64,000 nt of DNA from Dactylis glomerata (Eukaryota; Streptophyta; Magnoliopsida; Poales; Poaceae): assembly GCA_007115705.1 (NCBI GenBank), contig QXEO01000236.1, positions 5,739,434 through 5,803,433 on the forward strand, read 5' to 3'. A model generated the notes under the pieces. The model was not told the DNA's origin, did no database searches, and saw only the letters and a list, made by a program, of their open reading frames with translations. The position numbers and the translations under genes are program-made. Below, piece by piece: positions 1 to 12,400 of this stretch; position 1 is the first letter of the stretch; the number at the start of each line of letters is the position of its first letter.

Positions 1-963
1 ATGGCGATCCACTTCAAAGTGCAAAATCCAAGGCTATTAGTATTTGACTAACATCCTTTGGACTATGTGTCAAATGATTGATGCCACTATTGATGTTGAT
101 AGATTCTTCTAAAAGGAAAGGAAATGCTAAATAGGATCTGCAAAATTATTTGGTAGAAAAAGGAAAAGACTGGAATTGTCCAGCTCAGGTATATAAATGA
201 TATACATGTTATAGATGAATTCTTTTGCTCATTAACAATGTAATTCTTGGGTATTCGATACTGATTTGTTGGTATGAAATGTCATACAAAGCAACACAAT
301 ACAAGAAGTACAATGGCCTAAGTAACTAGTAAAAGAATATGGTAATGATGCATGTCGAGATACAAATAAAAGTGTTATTGTGCTTCTCGTCGACATCAAA
401 GCTAGCCTTCAAGATATTTCATGAACTTAATAATTGTTATTTTGTTCGGGTATTATGAGAGCAATGGTTGTTCAAATTATTACCGTCTTCCATAATCGAT
501 GGATAGATTATTATTATCTTGTTGGTGAAATAGACATTTATAACACTGATGCTAAAGGTCGCAAGACAAAACAAATTTCACTTATATGTGACACCGCCGT
601 TTAAGTCATATTGGAAACAAAAACATGAAAGAAATTCTATATTGATAGATTTTCGAGTCATTTGATTTTGAATTAATTGACGCTTGTGAGATTTTTCCTA
701 AAGATGATTAAACTCCGTTCTTAGGCCATAGAAAGAACAAGCGACTAACTACATGGAGATCGTACATGTTGATGTATGTAGTTTATGTGTGAAGTCGAGC
801 GTGGTGTATTTTCTATTTTATCAATGACTCGAATAGATGTATGGTATATCTACTTGATGAGATAGAAGTATGAAACAATTGAAATTGTTCAATTTATGAA
901 GTGAAAATTATTGTAACAAGAAAAATTCAAGTTTTTATGATTGGATCATAAAGAAGAATATTT
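1..963 (+). mobile_element. Inverted fragment of non-autonomous Copia interior
   Basis: This segment is the reverse complement of 4893-5855. The first base pairs with 5855 and base 963 with 4893, so the two copies have the same length with no net indel; I noticed only one substitution (near 450). It covers the part of the degenerate pol region that corresponds to integrase in the intact element. Its orientation is opposite to the array on its right, and its left end lies outside the window. No reading frame of useful length exists. The near-identity implies a recent event or an assembly artefact. Confidence 0.9.
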
Positions 964-983
964 TAGGTAGATGGCATCGTATA
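964..983. other. Junction filler between inverted fragment and LTR1
   Basis: These 20 bases separate the end of the inverted segment from the TG that opens LTR1. The last 15 (969-983, AGATGGCATCGTATA) are identical to 2893-2907 inside interior 1, so they look like templated filler from break repair rather than a target-site duplication. Confidence 0.6.
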
Positions 984-2714
984 TGAAGGATTTCGCAGCA
1001 TAGTAAATCAAAAAATTTCCTACGGATGCGAACAAGAAAGCCAAGATCTAATCTAGGAGATGTAATCAACGAGAGAGGTAGATGAGATCTTCATACCCTT
1101 GAAGATTCGCACAGCGGAAACGTTCAATAGAACGTGGTTGACGTAGTCGTACTTGCCGTCTCCTCCTCGCGATCCGATCCGATCCTACGCCGCAAGTGGC
1201 GGCGCCTCCGAGAGTTGCACACGTGCGGTGCAGCGACGTCTCCTCCTTCCTTGGTCCAGCAAGTATGGTGGAGAGATAGATTGGATCAGCAGCACGACGG
1301 CGTGGTGCTTATGGTGGAGAGTTTCTGCGGCAGGGCTTCGCCTACGCGCAGTCGCGAGAGAGAGAGAGGGAGGGCAGCAGTTGGCGGCTAGGGTTTGGGT
1401 TGAGGTGAGAGAGGGCTGCGCCCTTGCCCCCCTTATATATAGAGGGGTGACCGGCCAAGGCCAGCTTGGCCTCTCCCCAAACCCTAGCCGACTTGGAGTA
1501 GGAAGAGTGGGGGGCAAGATTCCCCCCCTTCCTTCTTTGAAGACTCCCTTAGGGTTTCCCCTTGGGCTGGCCGGCTGGGCCTTAGGGGCCTTGTGCGCCT
1601 GGCCCAGGGCGGCCAGGGAACTTCCCCTTAGGCCCACGCAGGCCTCCGTCAAGTGGGCCCATGTTGGTCCCACTCCGGAACCTTCTAGAACCTTCCGGTA
1701 CAATACCGATAAACTCCGAAACCTTTCCAGAATCCAAAAACTGCTTTCCTTTATATGAATCTTATTCTCCGGACCATTCCGGAACCTCTCGTGACGTCAT
1801 GGATCTCATCCGAGACTCCGAACTAAAACTCATAAACCAATTATCCATTCTATCCTAGCGTCGATGCACGTTAAGTGTGTGACCCTACGGGTTCGAGAAT
1901 ATGCAGACATGATCTTCTATCAATAATCAATAGCGGGATCTGGAAACCCATATTGACTCCCACATATTCATCGATGATCATATCGGATGAACCACGATGT
2001 CAGGATTCAATTAATCCCGTATATGTATTCCCTTCGTCACACGATATTTTACTCGCCCGAGATTTGATCGTCGGTATCACCATACCTAGTTCAATCTCGT
2101 TCACAGCAAGTACTTTACTCGTTCCGTAATCCGATATCACTTCGTGATTAACTCCTTAACCACATGCTTGCAAGCGGTGTTGATATCGATTACCGAGTGG
2201 GCCCGAAGTATATCTCTCCGACTTGGGAGGGACAAATTCCATCTCGATACATACAACTCAACAAGTACTTTCTGATCACCTGAGAGACACCTTTATTATC
2301 ACCCTCACATAGGATGACGTTTGATGACTTCAAAGCTTTCTTCCGATACTAGGGAGTTGTATTATCTCATGGTCTAAGGAATACAATACATGACATAGGA
2401 AAAGCTTCGCAAAGATGAACACGATGACACGATCTAATTGCTCTGCTTTATTTGGGTCTGTCCATCATATCATTCTCCTAATGATATGATCTCATTATTA
2501 ATTGACAACACATGTCTATGGTTAGGAAACCTTAACCATCATTAATCAATGAGCTAGTCCATAGAGGCATACTAGGGACACGGTGTTGTTCATAAACCAC
2601 ACAAGTATTAAAGTTTCCGCTTAATACAATTCTAGCATGGAATATAAACATTATCATGAACAAGAAATATGATAATAACAATATTATTATTGCCTCTAGG
2701 GCATATTTCCTTCA
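984..2714 (-). repeat. LTR1 of non-autonomous Copia element (WIS/Angela type)
   Basis: The LTR is 1,731 bp. On the plus strand it opens TGAAGGATTTCGC and closes TTTCCTTCA, so on the minus strand it reads TGAAGGAAATATGCCC to TTCA. It differs from LTR2 at about four substitutions and one A-run length change. A minus-strand TATA box lies near 1433-1440 (TATATATA). Open frames of 172 to 201 codons cross the GC-rich middle on both strands, but they are repeated in every LTR copy and are not genes. Confidence 0.9.
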
Positions 2715-3000
2715 GTCTCCCACTTGCACTAGAGTCAATAATCTAGTCAATACTTGCGCCTTTAACACCTATGGCATTCCGGTGTTATTCATACGCATTG
2801 CACGTGGTAAACCTTATCTACGGGTCTGAAACTTTCAGGTCCGTTTGTATTTGCATATCTTTTGCGTCATCACGCATTACTCATCTTCTATGAGATGGCA
2901 TCGTATAAACTTGGTCTTCTGGTGAGACCTTTGTATCTTAGCCGAGACTATGTTGTCACTATTGTCATACAATAGAACTACATAGTACTAGCACACTTTA

Positions 3001-3277
3001 GAAAAATAGCGATATCCACCGTGCGTCGAAATACTCATTGGTCCGCACACATCGGCATGTATGATTTCCAATAAGTCCGTTGCTCGCTCCATTATTCCGG
3101 AGAATGGGTTTTGATCATCTTGCCCAAGAGGCATGGCTTGCACGTGTCAAATGATTCAAAATCAAAAGACTCCAAAAGTCCATCAGAATGGAGTTTCCTC
3201 ATGCATTTTATGCCAATATGACCTAGACGACAGTGCCACAAAGAAGTTGGATTATCACTATCTACTTTGCATCTTTT
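3001..3277 (-). repeat. Ectopic integrase-region segment in interior 1
   Basis: This block aligns to 18572-18849 of the intact gag-pol with about 18 differences in 277 bp by my hand count, far closer than the flanking sequence. It lies next to degraded RNase H sequence, out of order for a Copia element. The in-order but diverged equivalent is still present at about 5040-5290, so the element carries two versions. The same block recurs in interior 2 at about 9698-9974. Confidence 0.8.
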
Positions 3278-6200
3278 ATGCCGCTTCTAAAGCAATTATA
3301 TACTTAGCCCTCGTTGCAGTGTCCGCCACAATGTTAACATTGGAACTCATCCAAGTTATCATGGAACTTTCTTCCATCTTATTGTGCCACCTTCTTACTC
3401 AAAACAAATAGCTTTAAAATTGAGATAAAATTTTAACTGTATATGTGACAAAGCCAATGTAACACATTGCAATGAACCATTTGTCACTTCTGCATACAGA
3501 ACATATTCTTACTTCTTCGAAAGTGCATAAGAATATCTTTACTATTGTCCAACGATCATCATATGAATGCTATAACCTTTAGAGCATTGGACACATCTGG
3601 ATCTACATATCATGGCATACAAGATTGATAAAATCATTCTTGTGGTTTCACTCATCAAGTGTCAAAACAATTGATTCTTGCTCCAACCTCTTCCATGCAA
3701 CAAGAACCATTCTTATTGTTTCCATATTGAACAAATTCAATATTTCATCTATGTAATCTGGTAAAACTATATTAGTGCCTCAATCTATCTGCATAGACAT
3801 TGATGCTTAATATTCTGGTTTTACCTAAGTCTTTCATCAAAAATCTAATTTTAATGAAAACTTCACAAATATCAAGAAAAATACATAATTTCCAATGAAC
3901 AATATGTCATCTACATAAAGCATTAGAAATATGTCTTAGCGCTCCCACTTACTTTCTTGTAATACAAGCATCTTCAAATATCTTGATGAAATTAACACTT
4001 TAACATTTTCATCATTGAAGATTCCAACTTCGCTATGCTTACTTCTACCATAGAAGTTTGCATACATATCTAGCAACCTTTGAATTAACAAAACCCATTG
4101 GTTCGTGTCAGGTACACGTCCTTGGTGTGCATTCCGGTAGAGGAACGTTGTTTCGTTTATTCAACGAACATATCTCTATATGTAATTGTTGCTAGAATAA
4201 TTCATATGACGAAGTCAGGGCCCATCACCGCTTCTTTGTATATTGTTGGTTACTATTATCTAATAATATCTCGTCCTCAAATCTTGCTATTTGATTACGA
4301 CCAACTTGGTTAAATAGCAACTTCGATGCCATGACTACAACATATTGTAGACGCGTGAGCTATGAATACAGTTGCCGCTTCCAGAACATATTCTGGTGCT
4401 GCGCTACTCCAATCATCTTGCTCAGATTCAATAACCTCATCAAGTTCTATCTTCCTCCCACTTAAACCTTTCGCGAAAAACTCCTTCATAAGAAGTTCAC
4501 TTCTTTCAGTGACTATCACCTTTAATTGGGTTTATGGCAGAAGAAACACCCATCGACATTCTTTGGGATAACCTACAAAGACTTACTAATCCAATTTTGG
4601 TTGTAAACATTTTACACATATGCCTTGCATACCAAAATTCAAGAAAAGACAACTATAACTTGTATGGTGTCATTTCGGCAGATTATGATGGCACTCTATT
4701 CAGTGAAAAGCGGTAGTCTCTAAAGCATAATCCACAAATTATATTGGTAGTTTTATTTCATCATTGATCTAACCATGTCAAACAAGGTTTGATTACATCC
4801 ATCGAAAACTCCATACTCCTATGGTGTTTATCATGATGCAAGTTTGTGGAACTATTCCTCTAACTCTTAGATGTTTGCTAAACTTGTAACTCAAATATTC
4901 TTCTTTATGATCCAATCATAAAAACTTGAATTTTTCTTGTTACAATAATTTTCACTTCATAAATTGAACAATTTCAATTGTTTCATACTTCTATCTCATC
5001 AAGTAGATATACCATACATCTATTCGAGTCATTGATAAAATAGAAAATACACCACGCTCGACTTCACACATAAACTACATACATCAACATGTACGATCTC
5101 CATGTAGTTAGTCGCTTGTTCTTTCTATGGCCTAAGAACGGAGTTTAATCATCTTTAGGAAAAATCTCACAAGCGTCAATTAATTCAAAATCAAATGACT
5201 CGAAAATCTATCAATATAGAATTTCTTTCATGTTTTTGTTTCCAATATGACTTAAACGGCGGTGTCACATATAAGTGAAATTTGTTTTGTCTTGCGACCT
5301 TTAGCATCAGTGTTATAAATGTCTATTTCACCAACAAGATAATAATAATCTATCCATCGATTATGGAAGACGGTAATAATTTGAACAACCATTGCTCTCA
5401 TAATACCAGAACAAAATAACAATTATTAAGTTCATGAAATATCTTGAAGGCTAGCTTTGATGTCGACGAGAAGCACAATAACACTTTTATTTGTATCTCG
5501 ACATGCATCATTACCATATTCTTTTACTAGTTACTTAGGCCATTGTACTTCTTGTATTGTGTTGCTTTGTATGACATTTCATACCAACAAATCAGTATCG
5601 AATACCCAAGAATTACATTGTTAATGAGCAAAAGAATTCATCTATAACATGTATATCATTTATATACCTGAGCTGGACAATTCCAGTCTTTTCCTTTTTC
5701 TACCAAATAATTTTGCAGATCCTATTTAGCATTTCCTTTCCTTTTAGAAGAATCTATCAACATCAATAGTGGCATCAATCATTTGACACATAGTCCAAAG
5801 GATGTTAGTCAAATACTAATAGCCTTGGATTTTGCACTTTGAAGTGGATCGCCATCATCATATGATTGGTATTCTTCCAGATTCCATTCTTTAGTATTCT
5901 TTTGGTATAGCAAAACAATTTAGCCGATACCTTTTTCATTCGTCCTATCATGACATCTTTCATGATGAAACTACTATAGCTCTTAAGGACAAATGCAAGT
6001 ATAATATTAGTTTCCCAAACTTTTGGGTGATCGAGATGCCTAGCATCTTCAATCTTCGCATATAGTCATACAATATGAGCATATGTTCTTTTACTAAATT
6101 ATACTTCATCATTTTGCAAACAATCAAAGTCTTAGATATCAAATATCTTTTACTTCTTATTTGTTTCTGAAACAATTCTTTCAGCTTGATGATCACTTTG

Positions 6201-7668
6201 ATTCTCAAACAATTTTGAAGATCAATTTATCATGAAGGCAAACATATAATCTTTAGATACTAAACTTGAATCATTGCTCTTAGATTAATACAATTAAATC
6301 GTATGGAGCAAGCAAGGTTTGCTAAAGTTTGCAATAGGACTTAAACTTTAGTCTTGACATTCTAACTAAACGGCACTAGACCGAAAAGTGATTATCCAGA
6401 ATTCTATAGTTCTTTTAACTCAATTAAGCTAAGTGTCGGTGGGAAACGGTTGCCAAAAACTACAACGACTTATGCAAATACACTAAGATTTAGTTCATGA
6501 TAATTAGTTCAAGTTAATCAAATTATTAATGAACTCCCACTAAATTCAATATCCCTCAAGTTGTTTAGTGAAGCATGATCCAAATTCACTACACCGAGAC
6601 CGATCATCACGTGAATGATGTAGCTTTAATGGTGAACATCAACATGTTGATCATATCATCCATATGACTCATGCTTGACCTTTCGGTCCGTGTGTTCCGA
6701 GGCCATGTCTGTACATGCTAGGCTCGTCAAGTTAAACCCAAGTATTTCCGCATGTGCAAAACTGGCTTGCACCCGTTGTATGTGAACGTAGAGTTTATAG
6801 CACCCGATCATCACGAGATGCTTGAACACGACGAACTTTCGCAACGGCGCATACGAGGGGAGAACACAATTTTATCTTGATCTTTAAGTGAGGAATCATC
6901 TTATAATGCTACCGTCGCGATCTAAGCAAAATAAGATACATAAAAAAATAAACATCACATGCATATAATTTTATGTGACATGGTATAGCCAATCTCGCGC
7001 CATGATCTCCATCTTGTGCGCGCCGGCATGATCTCCATCACTCCACCATGATTGCCTCCACCATGAATAGCAACTACAACTATTGCTAACTACTTAGCGA
7101 TAAAGTAAAGCTATTACATGGCGTATAAGAAGTTGACACGCAGGTCATACACAATTATAAAGACAACCATATGGCTCCTGCCGGTTGTGAACTCATCAAC
7201 ATGCAAGTCGTGAAAGATTACAAAACATGATCATTGCATACAACTCAATTCATACTCATCATGTCTTGGGCCATACCATATCACAAAACACTCCCTGCAA
7301 AAACAAGTTAGACGCCTCTACTTTGTTGTTGCATGTTTTACGTGGCTTATGGGAGTAGCAAGCTAAGAACGATTCTTACCTACGAAAAGCCACAACGGTG
7401 ATATTATGGTTGCTAACATCCGATGTAAGTCCCATGACTACTATAGTGAGAGAAACTGGCATCCACCAGCCGCATGTGTGGAACAAGCCACACGTCAAGT
7501 GCGGAGCCGGTCTCGCGAACGCGGTCGCGTAAAGTTGGCCTGGACCGCTTCGATCTCACTATACCGCGCCATAAGAAATACACAACAAGAAGTTTGCAAC
7601 AGAAAACATCAACGCCCGCAACAAGCATGTTGCGTTCTACTCGTGAAACACATCTACGCATAGATCTA

Positions 7669-7680
7669 GCTCTGATACCA
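7669..7680 (-). other. Primer-binding site of interior 1
   Basis: The minus strand reads TGGTATCAGAGC, complementary to the 3' end of plant initiator-Met tRNA, the usual Copia primer. One base separates it from LTR2. Confidence 0.85.
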
Positions 7681-7681
7681 C

Positions 7682-9411
7682 TGAAGGGTTTCGCAGCATA
7701 GTAAATCAAAAATTTCCTACGGATGCGAACAAGAAAGCCAAGATCTAATCTAGGAGATGTAATCAACGAGAGAGGTAGATGAGATCTTCATACCCTTGAA
7801 GATTCGCACAGCGGAAACGTTCAATAGAACGTGGTTGACGTAGTCGTACTTGCCGTCTCCTCCTCGCGATCCGATCCGATCCTACGCCGCAAGTGGCGGC
7901 GCCTCCGAGAGTTGCACACGTGCGGTGCAGCGACGTCTCCTCCTTCCTTGGTCCAGCAAGTATGGTGGAGAGATAGATTGGATCAGCAGCACGACGGCGT
8001 GGTGCTTATGGTGGAGAGTTTCTGCGGCAGGGCTTCGCCTACGCGCAGTCGCGAGAGAGAGAGAGGGAGGGCAGCAGTTGGCGGCTAGGGTTTGGGTTGA
8101 GGTGAGAGAGGGCTGCGCCCTTGCCCCCCTTATATATAGAGGGGTGACCGGCCAAGGCCAGCTTGGCCTCTCCCCAAACCCTAGCCGACTTGGAGTAGGA
8201 AGAGTGGGGGGCAAGATTCCCCCCCTTCCTTCTTTGAAGACTCCCTTAGGGTTTCCCCTTGGGCTGGCCGGCTGGGCCTTAGGGGCCTTGTGCGCCTGGC
8301 CCAGGGCGGCCAGGGCACTTCCCCTTAGGCCCACGCAGGCCTCCGTCAAGTGGGCCCACGTTGGTCCCACTCCGGAACCTTCTAGAACCTTCCGGTACAA
8401 TACCGATAAACTCCGAAACCTTTCCGGAATCCAAAAACTGCTTTCCTTTATATGAATCTTATTCTCCGGACCATTCCGGAACCTCTCGTGACGTCATGGA
8501 TCTCATCCGAGACTCCGAACTAAAACTCATAAACCAATTATCCATTCTATCCTAGCGTCGATGCACGTTAAGTGTGTGACCCTACGGGTTCGAGAATATG
8601 CAGACATGATCTTCTATCAATAATCAATAGCGGGATCTGGAAACCCATATTGACTCCCACATATTCATCGATGATCATATCGGATGAACCACGATGTCAG
8701 GATTCAATTAATCCCGTATATGTATTCCCTTCGTCACACGATATTTTACTCGCCCGAGATTTGATCGTCGGTATCACCATACCTAGTTCAATCTCGTTCA
8801 CAGCAAGTACTTTACTCGTTCCGTAATCCGATATCACTTCGTGATTAACTCCTTAACCACATGCTTGCAAGCGGTGTTGATATCGATTACCGAGTGGGCC
8901 CGAAGTATATCTCTCCGACTTGGGAGGGACAAATTCCATCTCGATACATACAACTCAACAAGTACTTTCTGATCACCTGAGAGACACCTTTATTATCACC
9001 CTCACATAGGATGACGTTTGATGACTTCAAAGCTTTCTTCCGATACTAGGGAGTTGTATTATCTCATGGTCTAAGGAATACAATACATGACATAGGAAAA
9101 GCTTCGCAAAGATGAACACGATGACACGATCTAATTGCTCTGCTTTATTTGGGTCTGTCCATCATATCATTCTCCTAATGATATGATCTCATTATTAATT
9201 GACAACACATGTCTATGGTTAGGAAACCTTAACCATCATTAATCAATGAGCTAGTCCATAGAGGCATACTAGGGACACGGTGTTGTTCATAAACCACACA
9301 AGTATTAAAGTTTCCGCTTAATACAATTCTAGCATGGAATATAAACATTATCATGAACAAGAAATATGATAATAACAATATTATTATTGCCTCTAGGGCA
9401 TATTTCCTTCA
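7682..9411 (-). repeat. LTR2 of non-autonomous Copia element
   Basis: The LTR is 1,730 bp and nearly identical to LTR1. It serves as 5' LTR for interior 1 (its PBS abuts at 7681) and as 3' LTR for interior 2 (its PPT starts at 9412). It differs from LTR3 and LTR4 at many diagnostic sites in the part near its right end, for example TTTCCTTCA against ATTCCAACA at the terminus. Confidence 0.9.
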
Positions 9412-12400
9412 GTCTCCCACTTGCACTAGAGTCAATAATCTAGTCAATACTTGCGCCTTTAACACCTATGGCATTCCGGTGTTATTCATACGCATTGCAC
9501 GTGGTAAACCTTATCTACGGGTCTGAAACTTTCAGGTCCGTTTGTATTTGCATATCTTTTGCGTCATCACGCATTACTCATCTTCTATGAGATGGCATCG
9601 TATAAACTTGGTCTTCTGGTGAGACCTTTGTATCTTAGCCGAGACTATGTTGTCACTATTGTCATACAATAGAACTACATAGTACTAGCACACTTTAGAA
9701 AAATAGCGATATCCACCGTGCGTCGAAATACTCATTGGTCCGCACACATCGGCATGTATGATTTCCAATAAGTCCGTTGCTCGCTCCATTATTCCGGAGA
9801 ACGGGTTTTGATCATCTTGCCCAAGAGGCATGGCTTGCACGTGTCAAATGATTCAAAATCAAAAGACTCCAAAAGTCCATCAGAATGGAGTTTCCTCATG
9901 CATTTTATGCCAATATGACCTAGATGACAGTGCCACAAAGAAGTTGGATTATCACTATCTACTTTGCATCTTTTATGCCGCTTCTAAAGCAATTATATAC
10001 TTAGCCCTCGTTGCAGTGTCCGCCACAATGTTAACATTGGAACTCATCCAAGTTATCATGGAACTTTCTTCCATCTTATTGTGCCACCTTCTTACTCAAA
10101 ACAAATAGCTTTAAAATTGAGATAAAATTTTAACTGTATATGTGACAAAGCCAATGTAACAAATTGCAATGAACCATTTGTCACTTCTGCATACAGAACA
10201 TATTCTTACTTCTTCGAAAGTGCATAAGAATATCTTTACTATTGTCCAACGATCATCATATGAATGCTATAACCTTTAGAGCATTGGACACATCTGGATC
10301 TACATATCATGGCATACAAGATTGATAAAATCATTCTTGTGGTTTCACTCATCAAGTGTCAAAACAATTGATTCTTGCTCCAACCTCTTCCATGCAACAA
10401 GAACCATTCTTATTGTTTCCATATTGAACAAATTCAATATTTCATCTATGTAATCTGGTAAAACTATATTAGTGCCTCAATCTATCTGCATAGACATTGA
10501 TGCTTAATATTCTGGTTTTACCTAAGTCTTTCATCAAAAATCTAATTTTAATGAAAACTTCACAAATATCAAGAAAAATACATAATTTCCAATGAACAAT
10601 ATGTCATCTACATAAAGCATTAGAAATATGTCTTAGCGCTCCCACTTACTTTCTTGTAATACAAGCATCTTCAAATATCTTGATGAAATTAACACTTTAA
10701 CATTTTCATCATTGAAGATTCCAACTTCGCTATGCTTACTTCTACCATAGAAGTTTGCATACATATCTAGCAACCTTTGAATTAACAAAACCCATTGGTT
10801 CGTGTCAGGTACACGTCCTTGGTGTGCATTCCGGTAGAGGAACGTTGTTTCGTTTATTCAACGAACATATCTCTATATGTAATTGTTGCTAGAATAATTC
10901 ATATGACGAAGTCAGGGCCCATCACCGCTTCTTTGTATATTGTTGGTTACTATTATCTAATAATATCTCGTCCTCAAATCTTGCTATTTGATTACGACCA
11001 ACTTGGTTAAATAGCAACTTCGATGCCATGACTACAACATATTGTAGACGCGTGAGCTATGAATACAGTTGCCGCTTCCAGAACATATTCTGGTGCTGCG
11101 CTACTCCAATCATCTTGCTCAGATTCAATAACCTCATCAAGTTCTATCTTCCTCCCACTTAAACCTTTCGCGAAAAACTCCTTCATAAGAAGTTCACTTC
11201 TTTCAGTGACTATCACCTTTAATTGGGTTTATGGCAGAAGAAACACCCATCGACATTCTTTGGGATAACCTACAAAGACTTACTAATCCAATTTTGGTTG
11301 TAAACATTTTACACATATGCCTTGCATACCAAAATTCAAGAAAAGACAACTATAACTTGTATGGTGTCATTTCGGCAGATTATGATGGCACTCTATTCAG
11401 TGAAAAGCGGTAGTCTCTAAAGCATAATCCACAAATTATATTGGTAGTTTTATTTCATCATTGATCTAACCATGTCAAACAAGGTTTGATTACATCCATC
11501 GAAAACTCCATACTCCTATGGTGTTTATCATGATGCAAGTTTGTGGAACTATTCCTCTAACTCTTAGATGTTTGCTAAACTTGTAACTCAAATATTCTTC
11601 TTTATGATCCAATCATAAAAACTTGAATTTTTCTTGTTACAATAATTTTCACTTCATAAATTGAACAATTTCAATTGTTTCATACTTCTATCTCATCAAG
11701 TAGATATACCATACATCTATTCGAGTCATTGATAAAATAGAAAATACACCACGCTCGACTTCACACATAAACTACATACATCAACATGTACGATCTCCAT
11801 GTAGTTAGTCGCTTGTTCTTTCTATGGCCTAAGAACGGAGTTTAATCATCTTTAGGAAAAATCTCACAAGCGTCAATTAATTCAAAATCAAATGACTCGA
11901 AAATCTATCAATATAGAATTTCTTTCATGTTTTTGTTTCCAATATGACTTAAACGGCGGTGTCACATATAAGTGAAATTTGTTTTGTCTTGCGACCTTTA
12001 GCATCAGTGTTATAAATGTCTATTTCACCAACAAGATAATAATAATCTATCCATCGATTATGGAAGACGGTAATAATTTGAACAACCATTGCTCTCATAA
12101 TACCAGAACAAAATAACAATTATTAAGTTCATGAAATATCTTGAAGGCTAGCTTTGATGTCGACGAGAAGCACAATAACACTTTTATTTGTATCTCGACA
12201 TGCATCATTACCATATTCTTTTACTAGTTACTTAGGCCATTGTACTTCTTGTATTGTGTTGCTTTGTATGACATTTCATACCAACAAATCAGTATCGAAT
12301 ACCCAAGAATTACATTGTTAATGAGCAAAAGAATTCATCTATAACATGTATATCATTTATATACCTGAGCTGGACAATTCCAGTCTTTTCCTTTTTCTAC

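Larger units (their letters stand above)
2715..7681 (-). mobile_element. Interior 1, degenerate non-autonomous Copia
   Basis: The interior is 4,967 bp with no open frame above about 120 codons. Read on the minus strand, its order matches the intact element at 16106-21344: leader next to the PBS, then degraded gag, protease, integrase, reverse transcriptase and RNase H. The leader (about 6700-7680) is nearly identical to 20340-21344, while the pol part is strongly diverged. This contrast suggests that cis-acting sequence was kept and coding sequence was not. A block at about 3001-3277 is an extra, much closer copy of an integrase-region segment. Confidence 0.85.

Noticed and set aside
1134..1758. 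Open frames of 85 to 201 codons in the GC-rich LTR centres (also at 7831-8455, 14528-15149, 21507-22197)
   Set aside because: They repeat in each LTR copy, overlap on both strands, lack domains and follow from high GC content.
3133..3411. 92-codon frame in interior 1 (and its duplicate at 9830-10108)
   Set aside because: It is the antisense of the ectopic integrase block and degraded pol; not a gene.
7669..7680. tRNA-like sequences at the element edges (also 28042-28058, 32424-32440, 49832-49849)
   Set aside because: Each is only the 11 to 18 bases complementary to a tRNA 3' end, next to an LTR: primer-binding sites, not tRNA genes.
7406..7766. Frames of 75 to 117 codons beside the PBS, repeated at 14103-14463 and 21069-21429
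   Set aside because: They lie in the untranslated leader and LTR edge and are conserved because the DNA is, with no protein features.
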